A stretch of DNA of 12,577 bases from an uncultured Chitinophagaceae bacterium (GTDB lineage: Bacteria > Bacteroidota > Bacteroidia > Chitinophagales > Chitinophagaceae), in assembly GCA_937919945.1 (NCBI GenBank), contig CALESY010000152.1, forward strand, positions 1 to 12,577, read 5' to 3'. Within the stretch, counting starts at the first letter, position 1, and each line of letters starts with the position of its first letter. The translations under genes were made by a program, and so were the position numbers. Positions 1 to 5,415 of this stretch are shown piece by piece. The notes beneath the pieces were generated by a model. The model did not search any database. It was not told the origin of the DNA and worked only from the letters and a program-made list of their open reading frames with translations.

Positions 1-744
1 TGGATATATTGTTCTTGTTGTTTCTCATATTATCGCTCATAGCAGAGATATTAGAAAAAATAGGAGGTTTTGGGTTTTCAGTTTTTTTTGTGCCATTCGC
101 TAATTTGTTTATAGATTTCAAATCTGTATTAGGTGTTACAGCTATATTCCATCTGTCAAGTAATATTTCAAAACTTTATTTATTCAGGGATGGATTTAAT
201 AAGCAACTATTGGCGCAAATAGGAATACCTGCAGTTGTATTCGTAATCATCGGTGGTTTTTTGAGTAAGTATATTGACGAAGTAGTATTACAAACAAGCT
301 TTTCAATTTTTATTATCATTACCAGTCTGTTTTTTTTGATATTCAAACACTTTGTTGTTCCGCCAAATAAGCAAAATGCAATGATAGGGGGGGACTTTAT
401 CGGGCTTTTTAGCAGGTGTTTTAGGCACTGGAGGTGCAGTCAGGGGTATAACAATGGTAGCATTTAATATTGAGAAATCAGCTTTTGTAGCCACATCAGC
501 AGCTATAGATTTCGCAGTTGATTTTTCACGGACTATTGTCTATATATACAATGGTTATGTACAACAAGCACATGCGAAGTATATAATTGGTTTATTGATA
601 ATAGGCTTTGTAGGTTCTTGGATTGGGAAAAGATTACTGCAAGTCATTCCGCAAAATAAGTTTAGGATGGTTGTATTATTAATGTTGCTGGCAGTTGGCC
701 TGTTTTCATTAATAAATACTATCAATAATCATAATGCTATATGA
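1..744 (+). pseudogene. TauE/SafE (TSUP) family membrane transporter, 5'-truncated by the window and frameshifted
   Basis: Encodes an inner-membrane permease of the sulfite exporter TauE/SafE family, a group that moves sulfur compounds or organic anions; the substrate here cannot be told. The N-terminal half is a run of hydrophobic segments with the family-like motif GGFGFSVFFVPFAN and a later FHLSSNISK. The window opens with TGGATATATTG, so the true start is probably an ATG whose A lies one base before position 1 (giving M-D-I-L). A TTG at 9 is the only alternative start. The reading frame breaks at a run of seven G (387-393): the N-terminal frame runs on to a stop at 465-467, while the family-like continuation (LSGFLAGVLGTGGAVRGI, then four more hydrophobic segments) is in the next frame and ends at TGA 742-744. 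With six G the product would be about 247 residues, normal for the family. The gene also holds two T8 tracts (82-89, 330-337). Disrupted gene, sequencing error and slippage-controlled gene are all possible. Confidence 0.8.
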
Positions 745-776
745 TAAATATCATATGCTTAGGGTTCGCCTGTAGG

Positions 777-784
777 TATGTTTG
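777..784 (+). promoter_or_regulatory. Probable -7 promoter element of the 129-residue protein gene
   Basis: TATGTTTG matches the Bacteroidota -7 consensus TAnnTTTG exactly and is followed by C, as is common in this phylum. It lies 20 bases before the ATG at 805. No clear TTG-type -33 element is visible at the expected distance. Confidence 0.5.
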
Positions 785-804
785 CAATATAAAGTATATG
801 CAAC

Positions 805-1194
805 ATGGCTACAACACAAACAAGTATTAAGCACTTTTCAAACGAGCATAATGATTGGCTGCGCGGTCTTAGTTTTTACAAAGACGAAATGCAGATTATG
901 AAAGACAGACTAACAGAAGTTGCAGGCAAGAATACAGGTAACGAAGCTGTAAGTATGCTAAACCATTTTGAAAATCAGATTGCTTTGCAAACAACCAATA
1001 TAGATACGCTTAAGCACGATATAAACAATAATCTGGAGCAGGTAGTTAGTCAATTGAATGACAAAACCCCAGGATATATTGAGCAGTCTCTGGTTGACAA
1101 GCATAATTCATTACGTGACCAATACTATACACAAGAAAAAATCCTGAATGAATTGCGGCACGAGTTTCATCGTTATGCAGCTAAGTGGATGTAA
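805..1194 (+). CDS. Hypothetical helical protein, 129 residues
   Basis: I do not recognise this gene. The product has no signal peptide or membrane segment and should be cytoplasmic. It is rich in charged and amide residues (Glu, Lys, Asn, Gln, His), contains a single Pro (around residue 89), and its heptad-like spacing of Leu/Ile/Met suggests a bundle of three or four long helices or a coiled coil. There is no cysteine and no recognisable catalytic motif. The ATG at 805 is preferred because a good -7 element lies 20 bases upstream and no in-frame alternative is needed; no Shine-Dalgarno sequence is seen. It stands alone: the transporter gene ends 60 bases upstream and engB converges from the other side across a hairpin site. 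A structural or protein-binding role is possible, but no function can be assigned. Confidence 0.75.
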   Translation: MATTQTSIKHFSNEHNDWLRGLSFYKDEMQIMKDRLTEVAGKNTGNEAVSMLNHFENQIALQTTNIDTLKHDINNNLEQVVSQLNDKTPGYIEQSLVDKHNSLRDQYYTQEKILNELRHEFHRYAAKWM

Positions 1195-1205
1195 ACGCAC
1201 TAAAT

Positions 1206-1240
1206 CCCTCTGAGCAATAACCTGTTCAGAGGGGTTATTG
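1206..1240. terminator. Bidirectional terminator-like site with two overlapping hairpins
   Basis: CCCTCTGA (1206-1213) pairs perfectly with TCAGAGGG (1226-1233), loop 12. CAATAACC (1215-1222) pairs perfectly with GGTTATTG (1233-1240), loop 10. The arms interleave, so the two stems compete. The site lies between the convergent ends of the 129-residue gene (stop 1194) and engB (stop at 1242) and probably ends transcription both ways, though neither side has a long T run. Confidence 0.6.
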
Positions 1241-1241
1241 A

Positions 1242-1862
1242 TTATTCAGCATTTTTAACTTCTTCCTCATACTGCTGATTCAATTCATCAATAAAGGATA
1301 GCATTTCTTTACGCCCAAAAAACTTTACAGTGCTGGTTACAAAGCTGCGTGGAATATACTCCCATTCCTGCTTCATTGTATCTATAAAATGACGTACGTT
1401 TTTAGCTGCCTCACGTTGGGTGCTTTTATCCGCTTTTGTAAAAACCATATTAAAAGGTATGCCCCAGTCGCCCAGTTTGCGAAGAAAGGCAAGATCTAGC
1501 TCTTGTGGTTTGTGTCGGCTGTCAATAAGTACAAAAACGGTTACGAGGTTTTCGCGCTTTTGCAGATAATTGGTTATCATTTTCTCCCAAGATGCTCGTT
1601 GACTTTGCGATACTTTGGCATAACCATAGCCGGGTAAGTCTACCAGATACCATGCATCGTTGATCAGAAAATGATTGATAAGTTGGGTTTTCCCCGGGCT
1701 GGCAGATGTTTTTGCCAGCTTGGTTTGGTTGGTAAGCATGTTGATGAGTGACGATTTACCAACATTTGAGCGGCCAATGAAAGCATATTCCGGCTTGTCG
1801 GGGGTAGGGCAGCCCTCTACTTTGGGATTACTGATTAAATATTTTGCAGAACGTATTTCCAT
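1242..1862 (-). CDS. engB: Ribosome biogenesis GTP-binding protein EngB (YihA/YsxC)
   Basis: A small cytoplasmic GTPase of the TrmE-Era-EngA-YihA-Septin group, needed for assembly of the large ribosomal subunit in bacteria studied. The 206-residue product has all the G motifs in order: G1 GRSNVGKSS at residues 30-38, the switch I threonine within SASPGKTQ (53-60), G3 DLPGYGYA (75-82), G4 TKAD (142-145) and a G5-like TSTVK (176-180). Length fits the family. I start it at the ATG at 1862 (MEIRSAKY). The frame stays open to 1949, but the added 29 residues have no family character and would overlap menG, which reads the other way. No Shine-Dalgarno sequence precedes the ATG. The start is 29 bp from the divergent menG start, so the two genes share a tiny control region. 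A minus-strand TAAATTTG at 1947-1954, inside menG, is a possible but weak -7 element for engB. Confidence 0.95.
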   Translation of the reverse strand: MEIRSAKYLISNPKVEGCPTPDKPEYAFIGRSNVGKSSLINMLTNQTKLAKTSASPGKTQLINHFLINDAWYLVDLPGYGYAKVSQSQRASWEKMITNYLQKRENLVTVFVLIDSRHKPQELDLAFLRKLGDWGIPFNMVFTKADKSTQREAAKNVRHFIDTMKQEWEYIPRSFVTSTVKFFGRKEMLSFIDELNQQYEEEVKNAE

Positions 1863-1877
1863 TAATAGTGCATGCCG

Positions 1878-1885
1878 TACTTTTG
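1878..1885 (+). promoter_or_regulatory. Probable -7 promoter element of menG
   Basis: TACTTTTG matches TAnnTTTG exactly and is followed by CACCCG and then the menG ATG at 1892, so the untranslated leader would be only a few bases or absent. The -33 region would fall inside the engB coding sequence; no TTG is obvious there. Confidence 0.5.
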
Positions 1886-1891
1886 CACCCG

Positions 1892-2647
1892 ATGCATGCC
1901 GATTACAATAATAACCCCGCTGCCAAGGTGGTGCCTGATGCAGGGTCAAATTTAAGCAAGAAAGAGCAGGTTGCCGACATGTTTAATAACATAGCGGGTA
2001 AATATGATTTTCTGAACCACTTTTTGTCTTTGGGTATTGATAAAGGCTGGCGTAAAAAGGCAATAGCTGAAATAGCCAAAGTAAAGCCCAAAACCATACT
2101 GGACGTAGCAACGGGGACAGCTGATCTGGCCATTGCAGCATCGAAATTGCAACCTGAAAAAATAACAGGTGTTGATATTGCCGACCAAATGCTGGAAGTG
2201 GGACGTAAAAAAATAGCTGATATTGGGCTGGCAAACATCATCACCTTGCAAAACGGCGATAGTGAGTCTATGCCTTTTGCAGATAATAGTTTTGACGCTG
2301 TGATGTGTGCTTACGGTGTACGCAATTTTGAACATCTGGAGGCAGGTTTGAAAGAGATGAACCGTGTAATGCGCACTGGGGGCAAACTGGCAATACTGGA
2401 ATTCTCTCATCCAAAGCAGTTTCCTGTAAAGCAGTTGTACAAATTTTACTTCAAGTATATACTCCCTGCACTGGGCAAGGTAGTATCAAAGCATAGCAGT
2501 GCGTATACTTATTTGCCAGAGAGTGTGATGGCGTTTCCTGAAGGGAAAGTATTTTGCGAAACCCTGCAACGTTGCGGCTTTGCTGACGCGACAGCAAGGC
2601 CACTGACATTCGGTATCACAACACTATATACAGCTACAAAAAAATAA
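1892..2647 (+). CDS. menG: Demethylmenaquinone/ubiquinone C-methyltransferase (MenG/UbiE)
   Basis: SAM-dependent methyltransferase that performs the ring C-methylation at the end of quinone synthesis. In Bacteroidota, which use menaquinone, this is demethylmenaquinone to menaquinone. The 251-residue product shows the family pattern: YDFLNHFLSLGIDKGWR at 38-54, the SAM-binding motif DVATGTADLA at 71-80, the acidic residue of the next strand in GVDIADQM (93-100), GDSESMPF (122-129), YGVRNFEHLE (141-150), and the C-terminal signature YTYLPESVMAFPEG (205-218) before TFGITTLYTATK. The ATG at 1892 is chosen over an in-frame upstream codon at 1844 because the longer form would begin inside engB and upstream of the likely promoter. 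The leading 20 residues before LSKKEQVADMF are a little longer than usual. The stop codon lies inside the left arm of the terminator that follows. Confidence 0.94.
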   Translation: MHADYNNNPAAKVVPDAGSNLSKKEQVADMFNNIAGKYDFLNHFLSLGIDKGWRKKAIAEIAKVKPKTILDVATGTADLAIAASKLQPEKITGVDIADQMLEVGRKKIADIGLANIITLQNGDSESMPFADNSFDAVMCAYGVRNFEHLEAGLKEMNRVMRTGGKLAILEFSHPKQFPVKQLYKFYFKYILPALGKVVSKHSSAYTYLPESVMAFPEGKVFCETLQRCGFADATARPLTFGITTLYTATKK

Positions 2648-2674
2648 CCCGATGCATTGCATCGGGTTATTTTT
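2641..2674. terminator. Perfect bidirectional intrinsic terminator between menG and the beta-lactamase gene
   Basis: A 15-bp perfect inverted repeat, AAAATAACCCGATGC (2641-2655) and GCATCGGGTTATTTT (2659-2673), encloses the 3-base loop ATT. The A run on the left and T run on the right give a GC core with a U tract on either strand, so it serves both convergent genes. The menG TAA (2645-2647) is part of the stem; the beta-lactamase stop is at 2682-2684. Confidence 0.9.
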
Positions 2675-2681
2675 ACTATTA

Positions 2682-3536
2682 TTATTTCATCGCACCGAAA
2701 TCTTTGAGTACTGATTTCAGTATATCAACCCTTAGAGTAGGCCAGTCTTTGGTGGTATCGCTAACAGGTGCGTCAAAATTCATGGCAAAGAAATAGGGGT
2801 ACATACGCACATCGCTTTTGTTCATTGATTTTTCGTGCTCTTTTACCTGCTCTATTTTTTCAATAAAGCCCACCACCCACATTACGTTCGATTGTGTTCG
2901 AATACCCCAACCTGTTTTATAGTATAGCTTATAGTCCTTTGTTTGTTCCTGTAGCATCAGGCTTTTTACAATGCGTTGTGTACGCTCTGCAAATGGCAAT
3001 TCAGCAAAATATAAGCGCTTCAGGAAGCCAACCTGCTCATCTGCTGAAATCTGTAAAGAGTCGTTCAACCAAAACTGGTCTATGCCGCCATTCATATTCC
3101 TGTTTCCATAATTGCTGGTGTCAAGGTAGTGCTGCATCAAATCCGGTCCTATTCGGCGGGCTATTTCCTGATAATAGTTTACACAACTAAGTTTAAACGC
3201 CTCGCGCATATCCATGTCTTTGTTCCATATATCCATGCGTCGCGGTATACTATCCCATTTAATTATCAATGACTCGTCAGGTGCAACACCTGTTTCTAAT
3301 GCCACCATGGAATTAAATATCTTAAAGGTAGATGCAGGCAGGTAGCGTTGCAGACAGCGTTCTTTATTATAAAAATAAACGGCCTCATGGTTGTTGTCGC
3401 GTAACATAAAGCATCCGTTTTTGATGCCTTGTGCTTCAAAATGCTTGCCCCATTCGGGCTTATCGTGTAGCCTGCTTTCGCGGCAACTGCCTATAAAAAA
3501 TGCGGTAAAAACAACTAATATCGATCCGAAACGCAT
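2682..3536 (-). CDS. Class D (OXA-type) beta-lactamase, predicted lipoprotein
   Basis: Serine beta-lactamase that opens the ring of penicillin-type and related antibiotics through an acyl-enzyme. All class D signatures are present in the 284-residue product: STFK at 69-72 (nucleophile Ser69, Lys72 the residue usually carbamylated), S-C-V at 117-119, Y-G-N at 143-145, FW at 155-156 in the omega-loop region, and K-T-G at 207-209 followed by WG. The N-terminus is a lipoprotein signal ending in FIGSC, with Cys18 as the lipidated residue, so the enzyme should be tethered to a membrane and face the periplasm. The start at 3536 gives a complete signal peptide and sits 21 bases after a good -7 element. 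No resistance gene, integron or insertion sequence lies nearby, so it looks like a resident chromosomal gene. Activity is likely from the intact motifs; the spectrum cannot be told. A BlaR/MecR-type sensor domain is a less likely alternative, as no sensor transmembrane portion is attached. Confidence 0.9.
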   Translation of the reverse strand: MRFGSILVVFTAFFIGSCRESRLHDKPEWGKHFEAQGIKNGCFMLRDNNHEAVYFYNKERCLQRYLPASTFKIFNSMVALETGVAPDESLIIKWDSIPRRMDIWNKDMDMREAFKLSCVNYYQEIARRIGPDLMQHYLDTSNYGNRNMNGGIDQFWLNDSLQISADEQVGFLKRLYFAELPFAERTQRIVKSLMLQEQTKDYKLYYKTGWGIRTQSNVMWVVGFIEKIEQVKEHEKSMNKSDVRMYPYFFAMNFDAPVSDTTKDWPTLRVDILKSVLKDFGAMK

Positions 3537-3557
3537 ACCTGATTTGTATTACGGGGG

Positions 3558-3565
3558 CAAAGATA
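3558..3565 (-). promoter_or_regulatory. Probable -7 promoter element of the class D beta-lactamase gene
   Basis: On the minus strand this reads TATCTTTG, an exact match to TAnnTTTG followed by CC, 21 bases before the ATG at 3536. No clear -33 TTG is seen upstream. There is no obvious operator or regulator gene, so constitutive expression is the simpler guess. Confidence 0.55.
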
Positions 3566-3608
3566 GGGTGAATAATAACTATGTTGTAAATTGGTGAAAA
3601 TTATACCT

Positions 3609-4097
3609 ATGAAAAAAATATGGATAATGTTGATGCTTTTGCTGTCTTTTACAGCCAATAGCTATGCACAGAATGCGAAAATGCAATATGATGGGCCAAA
3701 AGATATACGTGTAATAGTTGGTAATTACTTTGTATATATGACCTTGGGCGATATTAAAGAAGCCTTTATGCAACTGCCACAACCAGTGCAGCAGAAATAT
3801 GCAGAGATGATGGATATACCAATGGGTGTAAAGGCTACCATCAACATTATACAAGGCAGCAAAGCGCAAGCCAGTATTATGGAACCTGTTATACAACGCC
3901 ATGTCGGCGGCTATTTACTGAAGCAAGGGTTGGCATATATAGAAAGCAAAGATGAAAAGAAAGTAACCGAACTGGAAGTAAAAGAAGGAGCAGCATTTAC
4001 GGATGATGCCGGTTTTGAAGTACGCCAAATAACTTTTTACGACCCCAAAACAAAAAAGACAGTATTCACGGGCACAATCAATAATAGTTTTCAGTAA
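3609..4097 (+). CDS. Hypothetical exported protein, 162 residues
   Basis: I do not recognise this family. The product starts MKKIWIMLMLLLSF and has a clear Sec signal peptide, with a signal peptidase I-type site after SYA (about residue 20, then QNAKMQ), so a soluble periplasmic or secreted protein of about 142 residues is expected. No Cys follows the signal, so it is not a lipoprotein, and there is no later membrane segment. The mature part has a helical, Met/Gln-rich middle (GDIKEAFMQLPQPVQQKYAEMM), a strand-like section around GVKATINIIQ, and a C-terminal part of alternating strands ending in FTGTINNSFQ. An upstream in-frame TTG at 3591 would add six residues in front of the signal, so the ATG is preferred. 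It converges on the M23 peptidase gene with only 3 bases between stop codons and no terminator. Its neighbours give no functional clue beyond an envelope location. Confidence 0.75.
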   Translation: MKKIWIMLMLLLSFTANSYAQNAKMQYDGPKDIRVIVGNYFVYMTLGDIKEAFMQLPQPVQQKYAEMMDIPMGVKATINIIQGSKAQASIMEPVIQRHVGGYLLKQGLAYIESKDEKKVTELEVKEGAAFTDDAGFEVRQITFYDPKTKKTVFTGTINNSFQ

Positions 4098-4100
4098 ACA

Positions 4101-5075
4101 CTAGTCGAAAGACTGATTGTTCGCTGCTGCTATCTTTACCATACGCTCGTAGTCTGTGGCAGACAGGTCGTTGAAGAAGAAATGCACAGGGTCTATTTTT
4201 TCGCCATAGCGTATCACTTCATAGTGGCAATGGGGTCCAGTACTTTTACCCGAACTACCTACCCAGCCTATTACTTGCCCGCGTTTAATGCGCTCGCCAA
4301 CGCGCGATTTTATCTTTACCATATGGCCATATAGTGTTTCATACCCATAGCCGTGGTTGACTATGACATGGTATCCATAGCCACTGTTGTCATAGTTCGC
4401 TTCTTTAACTATGCCATCGCCAGTAGCATATATGGGAGTACCCATAGCTGCGGTAAAGTCTATGCCGGTATGCATTTTGGGTGTTTTATATATAGGATCA
4501 ATACGATATCCGAAACCTGAAGCAACCCTGTCGAGCGATTTATTAGAAACAGGCTGTATGGCAGGTATAGCCGTCAGCATTTGTTGTTTGGCTTTTAACA
4601 GGCGTTCAAGTGTATCGTACGATTTCTGCTGAACCCCCAGTCTGTGTTTCAGGTCGTATAGTTGGTTACTGATGCTTTCTATTAACAGATCGGACGATGT
4701 GTAGGCAAACTGTTCTGCGTCGGCAACGCTGTATTTTTTCCCGTGCCTGATGCTATCCGGGAGCGGAGCAGATTCAAATACGCCACGGTATATGTTATTG
4801 TCTCTGTCTTCCAGTTCTGCTAATGTTTTATGTAGCGAGTTAATTTCTTTTTGCAACGATAGATATTCCTCTTTCAGTACCCGTATTTCGGTACGCAATG
4901 TCTTTTCTTTGGGCGAATCCAGAAAACGGAAGGCGATAGATACAATGATGATAGACGTAACAAGGGCAGCAGATATAAAACCCAGCACGCGCAGCGCTTT
5001 GACCTGCCATGAGGTTTCCAGCTTCTCGAACCTGTGCGTATCGGTATTATAAAAATATTTCCTTACCCTTTTCAA
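4101..5075 (-). CDS. M23 family (LytM-type) peptidoglycan endopeptidase, membrane-anchored
   Basis: Predicted zinc metallopeptidase that cuts, or regulates cutting of, peptide cross-links in peptidoglycan. In the 324-residue product a short cytoplasmic N-terminus (RKYFYNTDTHRFEKLE) is followed by one transmembrane segment at about 28-50, a coiled coil at about 56-92, a linker, and a C-terminal M23 domain at about 185-298. The metal ligands and catalytic histidines look intact: H202 and D206 in HTGIDF, H251 in LYGHM, and H282/H284 in GPHCHYEV. It should therefore be an active enzyme rather than a degenerate EnvC/NlpD-like activator. The frame has no ATG near its beginning; the only plausible start is TTG at 5073-5075 (just inside an upstream TAA), which gives the usual basic N-terminus. 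It is transcribed alone, away from gldF. A stalk-like coiled coil places the catalytic domain away from the membrane in the periplasm. Confidence 0.9.
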   Translation of the reverse strand: MKRVRKYFYNTDTHRFEKLETSWQVKALRVLGFISAALVTSIIIVSIAFRFLDSPKEKTLRTEIRVLKEEYLSLQKEINSLHKTLAELEDRDNNIYRGVFESAPLPDSIRHGKKYSVADAEQFAYTSSDLLIESISNQLYDLKHRLGVQQKSYDTLERLLKAKQQMLTAIPAIQPVSNKSLDRVASGFGYRIDPIYKTPKMHTGIDFTAAMGTPIYATGDGIVKEANYDNSGYGYHVIVNHGYGYETLYGHMVKIKSRVGERIKRGQVIGWVGSSGKSTGPHCHYEVIRYGEKIDPVHFFFNDLSATDYERMVKIAAANNQSFD

Positions 5076-5142
5076 ACAAGTGGTTTAGGGTAAAAATAAC
5101 TATTTGCCCTAAAACTATTTGTATAGGCAGATGTTAAATATA

Positions 5143-5163
5143 CGGGCTCCATGAAGGAGCCCG
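5143..5163. repeat. Perfect 8-bp GC-rich hairpin
   Basis: CGGGCTCC and GGAGCCCG enclose the loop ATGAA. Such a stem would be stable on either strand. Neither side has a proper U tract (CCTGCTTTCG on plus, TATATTTAAC on minus), so it is terminator-like rather than a clear terminator, and no gene ends here. Confidence 0.7.
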
Positions 5164-5274
5164 CCTGCTTTCGCACGGGGTGATAATGGGTGTATTATCT
5201 TCAATAAAAGTATCTGTATGCAGATAGTTCTCTAATACCGTTATCCCAGCATTTTTCTGTCAGTATCAGTACGG

Positions 5275-5306
5275 ATAATGGTCAGGTAAAAATTGCTGAC
5301 CATTAT
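5275..5306. repeat. Perfect 11-bp inverted repeat with 10-base loop
   Basis: ATAATGGTCAG at 5275-5285 pairs with CTGACCATTAT at 5296-5306 around GTAAAAATTG. It is the longest stem in the spacer and about 110 bases before the gldF start. It could be an RNA hairpin or a dyad operator for a regulator; neither can be decided from sequence alone. Confidence 0.75.
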
Positions 5307-5377
5307 GTATGGGTCCCATGCATATATGTTCGCTTTTTTAACACAATACAATGACCAATAAACCCCGCCTGTTTTGT

Positions 5378-5385
5378 TATATTTG
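5378..5385 (+). promoter_or_regulatory. Probable -7 promoter element of the gldF-gldG-DUF4340 operon
   Basis: TATATTTG matches TAnnTTTG exactly, followed by CC, 30 bases before the gldF ATG. The likely leader includes a weak hairpin CCTTT/AAAGG (5390-5404). No TTG -33 element stands out. Confidence 0.5.
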
Positions 5386-5415
5386 CCATCCTTTCTATAA
5401 AAGGGATATGCAGAT

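Larger units (their letters stand above)
5076..5415. other. Hairpin-rich intergenic region between the M23 peptidase and gldF
   Basis: 340 bases without a credible gene, between divergent genes. It holds five perfect inverted repeats: CGGGCTCC/GGAGCCCG (5143-5163, loop 5), GATAAT/ATTATC (5182-5199, loop 6), TATCTG/CAGATA (5211-5226, loop 4), an 11-bp stem at 5275-5306 (ATAATGGTCAG/CTGACCATTAT, loop 10) and ATGGG/CCCAT (5309-5319, loop 1). A T6 run follows at 5334-5339 but is 14 bases from the last stem, so it is not a textbook terminator. The gldF promoter lies at its right end. No tRNA or known riboswitch pattern is seen. A structured RNA, a protein-binding region or a decayed element are possible. 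Confidence 0.6.

Noticed and set aside
1863..1949. A longer N-terminus for engB (29 extra residues)
   Set aside because: It overlaps the start of menG on the other strand and lacks family character; the ATG at 1862 gives the standard length.
1952..2410. Long open frames antisense to menG
   Set aside because: No recognisable domain and odd composition; menG itself is certain on the plus strand.
1888..2657. The sequence ACCCGATGCAT occurs both before menG and in its terminator
   Set aside because: The second copy is explained by the terminator palindrome, and an 11-base match with no other shared context is probably chance.
3576..3608. A -7 element for the exported 162-residue protein (TATGTTGT or TAAATTGG)
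   Set aside because: Neither fits TAnnTTTG well; no promoter can be placed with confidence.
5151..5183. Ten-codon open frame (MKEPACFRTG) in the gldF upstream region, and a 13-codon one at 5186-5227
   Set aside because: Too short to distinguish from chance, the first starts in a hairpin loop, and there is no ribosome site or amino acid pattern of a leader peptide.
5334..5339. T6 run as the end of an intrinsic terminator
   Set aside because: The nearest hairpin ends 14 bases earlier and has only a 5-bp stem with a 1-base loop.
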